Positions 33,343-42,485 of a stretch of DNA of 64,000 bases are shown here, one piece after another (the first letter of the stretch is position 1; each line of letters opens with the position of its first letter). The stretch is taken from assembly GCF_000233715.2 (NCBI RefSeq), contig NC_021184.1, positions 1,178,001 to 1,242,000 on the forward strand, in the 5' to 3' direction. Source of the DNA: Desulfoscipio gibsoniae DSM 7213. GTDB lineage: Bacteria; Bacillota; Desulfotomaculia; Desulfotomaculales; Desulfallaceae. The notes under the pieces were generated by a model. It ran no database searches. It worked only from the letters and a program-made list of their open reading frames with translations, and had not been told where the DNA came from. The position numbers and the translations under genes were made by a program.

Positions 33343-34785
33343 ATGGTTATGTCCCTTAATATTACTATCCGTTTGAAGTTGGCCAACCAGCCCGGTACGC
33401 TGGTCCGGGTGCTGGCCGTGATTGCTGATGAGGGAGGCAATCTGGGATCTATAGATTTGGTTTCTGCTGCACCGGACCATATGGTCAGAGAGCTGATGGT
33501 TTGGTTTTATGAGCGAGAAAACCTGGCGGGGTTGATTAATGCATTGGAAGAAATCCCCGGCGTGCAGATAGTGCAGGTAGCCGACAGAGTTTTTACCAAG
33601 CATTTGGGCGGTAAAATTGAAATTAAAGCTAAAAGGGAAATCCATGGCCGTGAGGATTTGGCACTGGTTTATACCCCCGGGGTGGCCCGGGTTTCCCAAG
33701 CTATTGAGGGTGACCCCGAAATGGCTTACCGGCTGACTATGAAAGGTAATTTCGTGGCTATTGTGACTGATGGCTCGGCTGTATTGGGTTTAGGTAACAT
33801 CGGGCCCCAGGCCGCTCTGCCGGTGATGGAGGGGAAAGCCATACTTTTTAAAAAGTTTGCCGGTATTGATGCTTTGCCCCTGTGCCTAAATGTGCATGGT
33901 ACAAAGGAAATTATTGATACAGTGATAGCCTGTGCCCCAACCTTTGGTGGAATTAACCTGGAGGACATTGCCGCTCCCCAGTGCTTTGCCATTGAAGAAG
34001 AGTTGAGCCGGCTGCTGGATATTCCGGTTTTTCACGATGACCAGCATGGCACGGCCATTGTAACGGTGGCCGGGTTGCTCAATGCGCTGCGAGTGGTGGA
34101 TAAGCGGATTGACAAAGTCAAGATAGTGGTGAGCGGTGCAGGCGCGGCCGGTGTGGCCATCTCTAAAATGCTCCTGTCTACGGGCGCGCGGGATATTGTG
34201 GTGTGCGACCGTAAAGGGGCCATTGTCAGGGATGATATGCCGGAAATAGATTCTAAAAAATGGCTGGCCAGGCATACTAATGAGCGCTGCGTGCACGGCA
34301 GTCTGCAGGAGGTTATCGAAGGAGCTGACGTAATTATTGGAGTTTCCGGCCCGGGACTGTTGCACCGGGATGATATATTGCGTATGAAGGAAAAACCAAT
34401 TATCTTTGCCCTGGCCAATCCGGAGCCCGAGGTGGATCCCAAAGAGATACTGGATGTAGCCGGGGTTATCGCCACCGGGCGGTCTGATTTCCCCAATCAA
34501 ATCAATAATGTACTCGCTTTTCCCGGTGTTTTCCGGGGGGCGCTGGATTGCCATGCTCGCATGATTAACGATGAAATGTGCCTGGCGGCGGCCCATGTGC
34601 TGGCGGATTTAGTAACCCCCGAACAGCTTTCCCCGGAGTATATTATCCCTTCGGTTTTCAATGAAGACGTTTGCCCGGCGGTGTCCCGGGCAGTGCAGCA
34701 AGCGGCCAGAAATACAGGCGTGTCCCGCAGGTATTTATACGAGGAAAATGAGCAGGGTAAGCTGCTTAACTTTATGGCCACCTAA
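33343..34785 (+). CDS. NAD-dependent malic enzyme with N-terminal ACT domain
   Basis: 480 residues. An ACT domain (1-85: IRLKLANQPGTLVRVLAVIADEGGNLGSID) precedes a bacterial malic enzyme: YTPGVARVSQAI, TDGSAVLGLGNIG, the metal-binding EDIAAPQCF and DDQHGTAIV, and a GAGAAGVAI nucleotide loop. It decarboxylates malate to pyruvate, linking C4 acids to acetyl-CoA metabolism. The ACT domain suggests allosteric control by an amino acid or other small ligand. ATG with GGAGGGA upstream. It is monocistronic. Confidence 0.93.
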   Translation: MVMSLNITIRLKLANQPGTLVRVLAVIADEGGNLGSIDLVSAAPDHMVRELMVWFYERENLAGLINALEEIPGVQIVQVADRVFTKHLGGKIEIKAKREIHGREDLALVYTPGVARVSQAIEGDPEMAYRLTMKGNFVAIVTDGSAVLGLGNIGPQAALPVMEGKAILFKKFAGIDALPLCLNVHGTKEIIDTVIACAPTFGGINLEDIAAPQCFAIEEELSRLLDIPVFHDDQHGTAIVTVAGLLNALRVVDKRIDKVKIVVSGAGAAGVAISKMLLSTGARDIVVCDRKGAIVRDDMPEIDSKKWLARHTNERCVHGSLQEVIEGADVIIGVSGPGLLHRDDILRMKEKPIIFALANPEPEVDPKEILDVAGVIATGRSDFPNQINNVLAFPGVFRGALDCHARMINDEMCLAAAHVLADLVTPEQLSPEYIIPSVFNEDVCPAVSRAVQQAARNTGVSRRYLYEENEQGKLLNFMAT

Positions 34786-35018
34786 CTTTCCGTTTAATGC
34801 CCGTAAACCGGATTTCCTTACCCTAGACAAAGAATTTAAATTAAGTAAACGAAAAATAACTCAGCAAGCTTAGTACCTGCTGATATGTTTTAACGGTAAA
34901 AGCGGTTATTTAAAATGGAAATTTTCTCTCTATCCAAGTTTGTATTGCCCTAATTTTACTTGGAGAAACATTTGTCATTTGCTGGCTACCTTGGGCGGTT
35001 AACAGGAAAAGAAAGTAA

Positions 35019-35053
35019 AAAGGCCGTTCGATAACGGCCTTTAATTAGGTTAT
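35019..35053 (-). terminator. Terminator of the 45-residue membrane peptide gene
   Basis: AAAGGCCGTT and AACGGCCTTT (35019-35028/35033-35042) pair through CGAT. On the minus strand the stem is followed by TTTTTACTTT; on the plus strand it may also stop the malic enzyme transcript. Confidence 0.85.
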
Positions 35054-35056
35054 ATT

Positions 35057-35194
35057 TTATATAAATATAGTAGATACGCCTATCAAAAATCCAAAAAATA
35101 TGATTGCCGGGATAATATTAACTGCTTGCCATTCAGAATAGTCCATTTTAAATTCTTCTTGAGCCGGTTCGGCATGTGCATCATGCGGATCCAT
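35057..35194 (-). CDS. 45-residue single-span membrane protein, unknown
   Basis: ATG at 35194 with a strong RBS (GGGGAGGGG) eight bases upstream and TAA at 35057, followed by a canonical terminator. The peptide starts with a His/Asp/Glu-rich cytosolic part (MDPHDAHAEPAQEEF) and has one membrane helix (about 26-45: NIIPAIIFFGFLIGVSTIFI). The complete gene signals argue for a real product. It lies just before the CGGC proteins and CODH/ACS, so a small subunit or regulator of a membrane complex is conceivable, but that is a guess. Confidence 0.7.
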   Translation of the reverse strand: MDPHDAHAEPAQEEFKMDYSEWQAVNIIPAIIFFGFLIGVSTIFI

Positions 35195-35320
35195 ATTTAC
35201 CCCTCCCCGAAAAATATTTTATACATATATCTTTTAATCTTTATTTTACATGCAAAGACGCCTAATTTTCAATATAAATGAGTTAATTAAATATTGCTAA
35301 AAATGACTAAGTAATTATTT

Positions 35321-35353
35321 AAAAGGGCCGCCATATTATAGGCGACCCTTTAA
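35321..35353 (-). terminator. Terminator after the first CGGC gene
   Basis: AAAGGGCCGCC pairs with GGCGACCCTTT (one internal mismatch). On the minus strand U-rich sequence follows. It ends the convergent-side transcript of the CGGC gene at 35377. Confidence 0.6.
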
Positions 35354-35376
35354 TTATGGTACAATCTTTGACGCGA

Positions 35377-35730
35377 TTAATAACTATGAGTTCCGATGAC
35401 TACCGGTAGACCATACTTGCTGGATAACATTTGTTGAACTTTAGCCAAATCAATGGGGCAGGCGGCGGTATTGCCAGCCCTAACCATGCAGGTACCCAGG
35501 TGAATAGCATCTACGTCCTGCTCCAGGTAGTCAGCCATTTCCATAACCAGCCCGACTTTGGGCATGACCAGCCCCGGACAATCTCCACAGCCGCTCATTC
35601 CCACTATATTTACGGTGTCGTATTGAGCGAATTCACCCTCTTTAAGATTAGCTGCCTTAAAGCATTTGAGACAAGCGATACAGCTGACGTCCCTTATTTT
35701 AGCGCAGGTGACAATTAAAATATTAGCCAT
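35377..35730 (-). CDS. CGGC-domain putative metal-binding protein, copy 1
   Basis: 117 residues. Many conserved cysteines: VTCAKIRDVSCIACLKCFKAAN, MSGCGDCPGLVMPK, HLGTCMVRAGNTAACPID. This matches CGGC-domain proteins, proposed to bind metal through the cysteines; their role is not established. The start is ATG with AAAGGAGT before it. A second, divergent copy lies 113 bp upstream on the same strand and both point away from cooS-acsB. A link to CODH metal supply or sensing is inference only. Confidence 0.75.
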   Translation of the reverse strand: MANILIVTCAKIRDVSCIACLKCFKAANLKEGEFAQYDTVNIVGMSGCGDCPGLVMPKVGLVMEMADYLEQDVDAIHLGTCMVRAGNTAACPIDLAKVQQMLSSKYGLPVVIGTHSY

Positions 35731-35843
35731 TATTTAAACTCCTTTGCAGAACCGGGGTTTAAGCCGAGCAACCAAAGCACACACTTTTTGCGCTTTAGCG
35801 TATTCCTAGTTATGTCATTTTTCTTCACTGTCTTAGCGTTTGC

Positions 35844-36188
35844 CTAGCCGTAATTATGGGTTCCTTTGACTACTTTAACCCCAAATTTTTCTTCAATCTT
35901 TTGAGCCAGTTCGTCCACGTCCATGTACGGGCAGCTTGGCCAGGATTTGACCATACAGGTGGAAAAGTGAACAGCATCAAAATCAACATTCTTTTTCACG
36001 CAGCCGATATTAGCTATCAGCTGGCGCCCGTTGCATTCGCATTCCAAAAAGCCAACCACTTGAACGTTATCTGCATAACCTGCAAATTCCCCTTCCTTGT
36101 CGTTGGCGGCTTTCAGACACTTCCATTCACCGGGACAACCATATCCCTGGGACGCATAAGAACCGCAGGCAACAATTAAAACTTTCAT
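35844..36188 (-). CDS. CGGC-domain putative metal-binding protein, copy 2
   Basis: 114 residues. Layout as in copy 1: an N-terminal VACGSYASQGYGCPGEWKCLKAAND, FLECECNGRQL in place of the CGDCPG loop, then HFSTCMVKSWPSCPYMD and KGTHNYG at the end (copy 1 ends GTHSY). The two are distant paralogues. The central loop differs, so metal coordination may differ. ATG preceded by AGGAGAG. It is the first gene divergent from cooS. Confidence 0.72.
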   Translation of the reverse strand: MKVLIVACGSYASQGYGCPGEWKCLKAANDKEGEFAGYADNVQVVGFLECECNGRQLIANIGCVKKNVDFDAVHFSTCMVKSWPSCPYMDVDELAQKIEEKFGVKVVKGTHNYG

Positions 36189-36598
36189 CCTAATCTCTCC
36201 TTTCCATTTACCAAACCTAAAGTTATTTATTCATTGTTTCGATGCCAATATTATTAAATCCTGTTTTGCTCTGATCACAAAATTAAAGTTATGAAATTAT
36301 GCTTAAAATGGCCAAATAGAACGATTGTCCATAAATACCTGTGAAATTGCTGCCTTTTGCTTTGTTTTTGACGTTTGCTCAAAATAGGAACAATTTAGTA
36401 TAGTAATTATAAATAATATTTACACTAACTTTATTGTGTTTTCTTTCTATTGCTTCGACTATATATGTTTTACGGCCTGGAAGAGTATGAAGATGCAGGT
36501 TGCATTTTCGTAAAATTCAAATTAAGGGTGGGTGGTGAAAAAAACAACCTTAAACTGTTTAATTAACTAATGTTAAAACAACTAAGGAGGTCGAATTA
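36189..36598. other. 410-bp divergent promoter region before cooS
   Basis: AT-rich control space between the CGGC gene and cooS-acsB. TTGACG at about 36368 and TATAGT/TATAAA-like boxes around 36400-36412 may form a plus-strand promoter, leaving a leader of nearly 200 nt. The cooS RBS (AAGGAGGTCG) is strong. No clear operator or small ORF was seen. Confidence 0.4.
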
Positions 36599-38620
36599 AT
36601 GCCAAGGTTTAGAGATCCAAGCCTGACCAGCCGGCCCTCGAACAAATCACCGCGGGTTATTGATCCCAAAAATATTAAGCGGTCTGTTGACCCTGCGGTC
36701 TTGGAAATGATCGATGTGGCCAAAGAAAAAGGTGTAATTACAGCTTTTGACCGGGTACTGGCCCAGCAGCCGCAATGTCAATTCGGTTATAAAGGTATTT
36801 GCTGCCGTTTCTGCATGATGGGTCCCTGCCGTATTAAAGCTGATGAAGGCCCTGCCAGCAGGGGTATCTGTGGTGCTAATGCCTGGACCATTGTGGCCCG
36901 TAGCGTTGGCCTGATGATCCTTACGGGTTGCGCGTCCCACGCCCAGCACGGTAACCATATTGCCCACGTGCTGGAGATGATCGCCGAAGGCCAAGCGCCG
37001 GATTATTCCATTAAGGATCCGGAAAAGCTGATTAGAATATGTAAAAAGGTAGATATAGAAACCGAAGGTAAAGATAATAATACCTTGGCCAAAGAACTGG
37101 CTGAAAAAGCACTGGATGACTTCAAACGGCTTAAAGGTGAAGGCGAAGCCACCTGGGTTAATAAGATGCTTATTGATAAAAGACTTGAAAATTACCGTGA
37201 ACGTAATGTAATGCCCCACGGCATTCATGCCACCATTTCCGACCTGGTTACCCAGGCTCACGTGGGTATGGACAATGACCCGGTCAACATAGTATTCAGT
37301 GCAGTGCGCGTTGGTCTGGCCGACCTGGCCGGCAAATGGATTGCCACCGACCTTTCCGATATTATCTTCGGCACCCCTCAACCCGTTGTTAGCGAGGCTA
37401 ACATGGGAGTGCTTGAGCCTAAGAAAGTTAATATTATATTACACGGCCATAACCCGCTGCTCAGCGAAATGATCGTTGCTGCGGCCCGCGAGTTGGAAGA
37501 CGAAGCTAAAGCAGCCGGAGCCGAAGGTATACAGCTCTCCGGTATCTGCTGTACCGGTAACGAAGTGCTTATGCGCCAAGGGGTACCCCTGGTTACCTCT
37601 TTCTCCTCCCAGGAACTGGCCATTTGCACCGGCGCCGTAGACTGCATGGTAGTTGACGTACAGTGCATTATGCCGGGCTTGAACACCGTAGCCCAATGCT
37701 TCGGTACTAAACTGATAACAACCGCAGATCTTGTTAAAAACCCTGGTACCATGCACATCGACTATCAGGAAGCTACGGCCATGGAAAACGCCAAGGAAGT
37801 AATCCGTTATGGCATCGAAGCTTTCAAAGAGCGCGGCAACCGACCGGTCCATATTCCCAATATTAAGAACAAGGTTGTGGCCGGCTGGAGTATTGAAGCA
37901 CTCTTAGAACTGTTCGGCAAAGTTAACCCTGAAAATCCCATCCGGGTACTTAACGAAGCCATCCTTAACGGTGAATTAAAAGGTGTAGCCTTTATGGTAG
38001 GCTGCTCCAACCTGAAAACCTTCCAGGATCAGGCTCATATTGAAATTGCCAAAGGCATGTTGAAAAACGATGTATTTGTTATTTCAACCGGTTGCCATGC
38101 CCAGGCCTGCGCCAAGGTCGGCATGATGGATCCGGATAATGTTGATCAATATTGCGGGGAAGGACTGAAGAGCTTCCTCAATCGCCTCAATGAAAAGTCG
38201 GGCCTCAGTGTAGGTCTGCCTCCGGTATTCCACATTGGCTCTTGTGTGGACAACTCTCGTGGTGCCGAGCTATTAATGCTGATGGCGGAAGATCTCGGCG
38301 TAGATACCCCGAAAGTGCCGTTTGTAGCTTCTGCTCCTGAGGCCATGAGTGGTAAAGCTACCAGTATTGGCACCTGGTGCTTGGATATCGGTATGCCTAC
38401 TCACGTGGGCACTATGCCTCCTGTTGAGGGCTGTGACCTTATTTACAGCATCCTCACCCAGATAGCCGGCGACGTGTTTGGCGGTTATTTTATTCTCGAG
38501 CCCGATATCGAAGTATCTATCCAAAAATTGCTTAATGCCCTGGAGTACAGAACCTGGAAACTGGGCGTACACCGTCGGGTAGCCGAGGATTTGGAAACCA
38601 GCCTGTGTCAAAACTGGTAA
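36599..38620 (+). CDS. cooS: Carbon monoxide dehydrogenase catalytic subunit (Ni-Fe CODH)
   Basis: 673 residues. The D/B-cluster cysteine region is GYKGICCRFCMMGPCRI near residue 62. C-cluster ligands are suggested by HAQHGNHI, SGICCTGNE, GCSNLKTFQDQ, STGCHAQACAKVG and HIGSCVDNSR. Length and motifs suit CODH of the acetyl-CoA pathway. It lies 28 bp before acsB, so it probably forms the alpha2beta2 CODH/ACS complex, converting CO2 to CO for acetyl-CoA synthesis or the reverse. The corrinoid protein and methyltransferase genes are not in the window. Confidence 0.95.
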   Translation: MPRFRDPSLTSRPSNKSPRVIDPKNIKRSVDPAVLEMIDVAKEKGVITAFDRVLAQQPQCQFGYKGICCRFCMMGPCRIKADEGPASRGICGANAWTIVARSVGLMILTGCASHAQHGNHIAHVLEMIAEGQAPDYSIKDPEKLIRICKKVDIETEGKDNNTLAKELAEKALDDFKRLKGEGEATWVNKMLIDKRLENYRERNVMPHGIHATISDLVTQAHVGMDNDPVNIVFSAVRVGLADLAGKWIATDLSDIIFGTPQPVVSEANMGVLEPKKVNIILHGHNPLLSEMIVAAARELEDEAKAAGAEGIQLSGICCTGNEVLMRQGVPLVTSFSSQELAICTGAVDCMVVDVQCIMPGLNTVAQCFGTKLITTADLVKNPGTMHIDYQEATAMENAKEVIRYGIEAFKERGNRPVHIPNIKNKVVAGWSIEALLELFGKVNPENPIRVLNEAILNGELKGVAFMVGCSNLKTFQDQAHIEIAKGMLKNDVFVISTGCHAQACAKVGMMDPDNVDQYCGEGLKSFLNRLNEKSGLSVGLPPVFHIGSCVDNSRGAELLMLMAEDLGVDTPKVPFVASAPEAMSGKATSIGTWCLDIGMPTHVGTMPPVEGCDLIYSILTQIAGDVFGGYFILEPDIEVSIQKLLNALEYRTWKLGVHRRVAEDLETSLCQNW

Positions 38621-38648
38621 AATACCACGAAAGGGAGGGAAATAGATA

Positions 38649-40844
38649 GTGAGCGAAGCCATTAACTTTGATCAAATTTTCGAAGGCGCCATAGAAGCGG
38701 GCAAGGAGCCCAAAAAGCTGTTCAAGGAAGCCTACGAGGGCACCATTACCGCACTTAGCTACGCGGAGATCCTGCTCAACCAGGCTATTCGCACCTACGG
38801 CAAGGACCAGTCCGTGGGTTATCCGGATACTGCTTATTATCTGCCCGTCATCCGCTGCTTAAGCGGTGAAGAAATTAAGACTCTGGGCGACTGTGTACCG
38901 GTGCTCAACCGTATGCGCGCCGCCGTTAAAGAAGAGAAAACCTTTGCCAATGCCCGCAAGTGGGGCGAAGCTACCTGGTACGCCGCCGATATCATCGAGG
39001 CCGTCAGGTATATTAAAAATACTCCCGAAAATCCGCTGCATGTATCTCCTTGGACCGGGTTCGTCGGCGACCCCGGGGTGCGCCAGTACGGCACCAAACT
39101 GGTGGACTGGACCATTCCCGGCGAAGCCGTTATTTTGGGCCGCGCTAAAGACAGCAAGTCCGCCAAAAAGATTGTGGACAGCCTGATGGCCAAAGGCCTG
39201 ATGCTGTTCCTGTGCGACGAGATAATTGAACAACTGCTTGAAGAAGGCGTCAAGCTGGGTGTGGATTACGCTGCTTTCCCGCTGGGCAATTTCACCCAGG
39301 TAGTACACGCCGCCAACTACGCCCTGCGGGCCGGCATGATGTTCGGCGGCATTAAGCCGGGCGCTTACGACGCCCAGCGTGACTACCAGCACCGCCGCGT
39401 GCTGGCCTTCATCCTTTACCTGGGCGAACACGACATGGTCAAGACCGCCGCCGCCATGGGCGCCATCAACGTGGGCTTCCCGGTCATCACCGACCAGGAA
39501 CTGCCCGAGGACAAGCAAATTAAAGACTGGTTCGTCAGCGAGCCCGACTATGACAAGATCGTGCAAACCTGCCTTGAGGTACGGGGCATTAAAATCACCT
39601 CTGTGGATATCGACGTACCTATTACCGTGGGTCCCGCCTTTGAAGGTGAGTCCATTCGTAAGAAAGATATGTACGTTGAATTCGGCGGCACCAAGACCCC
39701 TGGCTTCGAGCTAGTGCGTATGGCCGATGACACTATTGAAGACGGCAAAATCGAGCTGATCGGCCCGGACGTCGACACCGTACCCGAGGGCAGCCGGATG
39801 CCCATCGGTATCGTCGTAGACGTATACGGCCGTAAGATGGAAGAAGACTTTGAGCCCGTGCTGGAGCGTCGCATCCACTACTTCTCCAACTACGGCGAAG
39901 GTTTATGGCACACGGCTCAGCGGGATATCAACTGGATGCGCATCAGTAAAGACGCCTATGCCAAGGGCTTCCGTATTAAACACATAGGTGAAATACTGTA
40001 CGCCAAGTTCAAGTCTGAATTCTCCGCCATTGTAGACCGTATTGCGGTGACCATTTACACTGATGAGCAAAAAGTACTGGAAATGCGTGAAGTGGCCCGG
40101 GAATACTATAAGAAGCGTGATGACCGCCTTAAAGAACTGCGGGACGAGAAAGTGGACACCTTCTACTCCTGCACCCTGTGCCAGAGCTTTGCGCCCACCC
40201 ACGTGTGCGTGATCGCTCCCGAGCGGGTCGGCCTGTGCGGCGCGGTGAGCTGGCTGGATGCCAAGGCGGCTTATGAAATTAACCCGCACGGTGCCAACCA
40301 GCCTGTGCCCAAGGAAGGCGTTATCGACGAAGTCAAGGGCCAGTGGAAGTCTTTCAACGAGTTTACCTTTAATAACTCGCAGCGCAGTGTTGAGGCCGTT
40401 AACTTCTATACCATCATGGAATACCCGATGACCTCCTGCGGCTGCTTTGAGTGCATCCTGGCCATGGTGCCCGAATGCAACGGCTTTATGGTCGTAAACC
40501 GGGAGCACAGTGGTATGACCCCGTCCGGCATGACCTTCTCTACGCTGGCCGGTACCATCGGTGGCGGTGCTCAGATGCCCGGCTTCATGGGTATGGGTAA
40601 ATCATATCTGGCTTCACCCAAGTTTGTGCCCGCCGACGGCGGTCTGGGCAGGATGGTATGGATGCCCAAAGCACTGAAGGAAGAGCTGCGTGCTGCGCTG
40701 GAAGAAGCGGCTGAAAATGCCGGTCTTGGTAAAGATTTTGTGGATAAGATTGCTGACGAGACCGTAGGTACCAGCGGTGAGGAAATCATGTCCTTCCTGG
40801 ATGAGAAAGGACACCCCGCACTGACTATGGATCCTTTGATGTAA
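38649..40844 (+). CDS. acsB: Acetyl-CoA synthase (CODH/ACS alpha/beta catalytic subunit)
   Basis: 731 residues, start GTG behind AAAGGGAGGG. The A-cluster cysteines are present at about 508, 511 and 520 (CTLCQSFAPTHVC), about 530 (GLCGAVSW) and 597/599 (CGCFEC), matching the spacing in Moorella ACS. It joins CO, a methyl group from the corrinoid protein, and CoA. It is in operon with cooS, with a terminator near 41033-41074. The usual following acsC/acsD genes are absent here and must lie elsewhere. Confidence 0.95.
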   Translation: MSEAINFDQIFEGAIEAGKEPKKLFKEAYEGTITALSYAEILLNQAIRTYGKDQSVGYPDTAYYLPVIRCLSGEEIKTLGDCVPVLNRMRAAVKEEKTFANARKWGEATWYAADIIEAVRYIKNTPENPLHVSPWTGFVGDPGVRQYGTKLVDWTIPGEAVILGRAKDSKSAKKIVDSLMAKGLMLFLCDEIIEQLLEEGVKLGVDYAAFPLGNFTQVVHAANYALRAGMMFGGIKPGAYDAQRDYQHRRVLAFILYLGEHDMVKTAAAMGAINVGFPVITDQELPEDKQIKDWFVSEPDYDKIVQTCLEVRGIKITSVDIDVPITVGPAFEGESIRKKDMYVEFGGTKTPGFELVRMADDTIEDGKIELIGPDVDTVPEGSRMPIGIVVDVYGRKMEEDFEPVLERRIHYFSNYGEGLWHTAQRDINWMRISKDAYAKGFRIKHIGEILYAKFKSEFSAIVDRIAVTIYTDEQKVLEMREVAREYYKKRDDRLKELRDEKVDTFYSCTLCQSFAPTHVCVIAPERVGLCGAVSWLDAKAAYEINPHGANQPVPKEGVIDEVKGQWKSFNEFTFNNSQRSVEAVNFYTIMEYPMTSCGCFECILAMVPECNGFMVVNREHSGMTPSGMTFSTLAGTIGGGAQMPGFMGMGKSYLASPKFVPADGGLGRMVWMPKALKEELRAALEEAAENAGLGKDFVDKIADETVGTSGEEIMSFLDEKGHPALTMDPLM

Positions 40845-41032
40845 TTTTACCTGTTGCTAAGCTGCTTGATTAAGATAGTGGCAGCATTGGTTGATAAATA
40901 ACCGGCAGGCTACCACCGGTGATGCAGGTTAGACGGAATGAACCGTTAATCTGGGTTTAACGTAATATATCAGGTAGGCCGGGTAGCCTGCAGGTTAATA
41001 TAAATTTTAAATCTTGGCATACTTTAGCCTCC

Positions 41033-41074
41033 CCCTGGCCGGATAAAACTCCCCCCGACCAGGGACTTTTTTTG
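41033..41074 (+). terminator. Rho-independent terminator of cooS-acsB
   Basis: CCCTGG pairs with CCAGGG, with inner GG/CC pairing, and is followed by ACTTTTTTTG. Confidence 0.75.
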
Positions 41075-41465
41075 TAAGCAGGTAGCGAGAATGATATTAT
41101 GCTTTTAACGGTTGGATTGGCATGCATTAGCTGCAACCTTTTTATCAATGTTTGTATGGCCAGGTAGTGACATTTTTATTACAGGGTTTGTCTCTTCATA
41201 TTTGCTGTATTCGGCATCGTTTATCCAGGGACAATAACAATAATTTTACGGGTTGTTAAAATGGATCAGTAATGGCATAATTATAAAAGCAGCAGCCTAC
41301 CTGGTTATTATTCAAAATACAGTTCCGAGTTCATTTTATTAAAACTGCTGCCGGCTATTCAATGAACATATAATTTTGTCACTACACTTGCAATCACTGC
41401 AACGTTCTACAGGAGCAGTTAGCCTGCCAATAGGTTATTGACTTTTGTTGTTAAAGAAAGTAAAA

Positions 41466-41488
41466 TAGTGATAAATATCACATATAAT
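41466..41488 (+). promoter_or_regulatory. Rex/CRP-like palindrome beside TATAAT
   Basis: GTGAT-AAAT-ATCAC (41468-41481) has the same core and spacing as the site at 11683-11700. It abuts TATAAT (41483-41488), a few bases before the unknown gene at 41504. No -35 box is evident. Confidence 0.45.
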
Positions 41489-41503
41489 GTGGGTGGATTA
41501 AAA

Positions 41504-41848
41504 GTGCTGAATAAAGTGTGTATTATGTATAAAGACCATCTCCGGTTAACATTACTGGTGGCCGGTGGGGAAGCTAGAATTACGTATATATACTGGCTGA
41601 AAGAGCCACCCTTTCAGATGAAAGATTACGAAAGCTATGAAGGCAAATGGGTGGAGGGCAGTGTTGAGGAACCGGTTATATTATTTAGTGGAACGCCGCA
41701 AGGTACGCAAAAAATTGATTTGGCGCCGCATATTGAAGAAACGGAGATTATTCACCAGCTTATTGGGGTGTCGCGTTCTGGTAAGTTAAGCTGGCGTACG
41801 GTTTCGGAAAATGAGTATAATGAATTTATGCGTAATCTTGATTATTGA
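41504..41848 (+). CDS. Unknown protein, about 114 residues
   Basis: The frame is open from 41438, but the GTG at 41504 (MLNKVCIMYKDHLRL...) follows the promoter-like TATAAT and a short GGTGG. An ATG at 41525 is also possible. Visible features are a YKDHLRLTLLVAGGEARITYIYWLKEPP segment and an acidic C-terminus with HIEETEIIHQLIGVSRSG. No membrane span, no cysteine pairs and no family recognised. A terminator follows (41859-41893). The control site suggests redox-linked expression, as for the CBS gene at 12174; this is inference. Confidence 0.6.
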   Translation: MLNKVCIMYKDHLRLTLLVAGGEARITYIYWLKEPPFQMKDYESYEGKWVEGSVEEPVILFSGTPQGTQKIDLAPHIEETEIIHQLIGVSRSGKLSWRTVSENEYNEFMRNLDY

Positions 41849-41858
41849 CGTGCTGCAG

Positions 41859-41893
41859 GTCCCCTTGTCCACTACTGGGTAAGGGGGCTTTTT
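41859..41893 (+). terminator. Rho-independent terminator after the unknown gene
   Basis: CCCCTT (41861-41866) pairs with AAGGGG (41881-41886), extended by G-U/G-C pairs, followed by TTTTT. The remaining space to 42180 has no ORF with an RBS; GGGGAGG precedes the next ATG. Confidence 0.75.
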
Positions 41894-42180
41894 GCTTTTC
41901 GAGCCAAACTCTTCCACAGAGCTTTGTCGGGTTTGTGCGGTAAAGGATGCTTGTCTATAGGAATACAGCTTATGATTAACATGACCTGCCACAACCATTC
42001 TATGGTTAAAGTTCATCCATAGTAGTGTAAGGGGCATCATGCTCCAGCCAATAGCGGGTTATAAAACCTCAGCCTTATATATGACCACTGGTGTTGTTGG
42101 CGTGCGGTGTATTGGTGTCTATTTGGGGTAACATATATCCAAACAATTTAAAGAACGGTAAACATGGGGAGGGATAAGTA

Positions 42181-42462
42181 ATGGTTGTGGGGATATTAAC
42201 CCTGGAGTTATTACTGGCCGGGGCGGAATCACTAAAAGACAAAAGAAAGGTGTTAAAAAGCCTGTTGGAAAGGCTGAAACATCGCTTTAATATATCGGTA
42301 GCGGAGGTTGGCAGACAGGACAATTGGAAATATTCCACGGTAGGCATAAGCGCTGTCAGCGGCGATATGTCGTACATGCAAAACATACTGGACTCGGTAG
42401 TGCGATTTGTGGAAAACCATAATGGTGTTGAAGTTATTAGTGTGGAGAAGGAACTTCTTTAA
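42181..42462 (+). CDS. DUF503 (YlxP-like) small protein
   Basis: 93 residues, full-length DUF503: VVGILTLELLLAGAESLKDKRKVLKSLLERLKHRFNISVAEVGRQDNWKYSTVGISAVSGD. The family is widespread in Firmicutes, often next to ribosome-assembly genes; its role is not firmly known. ATG with GGGGAGGG. It stands alone here. Confidence 0.85.
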   Translation: MVVGILTLELLLAGAESLKDKRKVLKSLLERLKHRFNISVAEVGRQDNWKYSTVGISAVSGDMSYMQNILDSVVRFVENHNGVEVISVEKELL

Positions 42463-42485
42463 TGATAATAATCTTGACTACTTGA

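Larger units (their letters stand above)
40845..41503. other. 659-bp intergenic region after acsB
   Basis: Contains the cooS-acsB terminator (41033-41074) and, at the right end, a palindrome overlapping a TATAAT box (41466-41488). Between them the sequence is AT-rich with scattered short inverted repeats and no ORF with an RBS. Confidence 0.5.
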
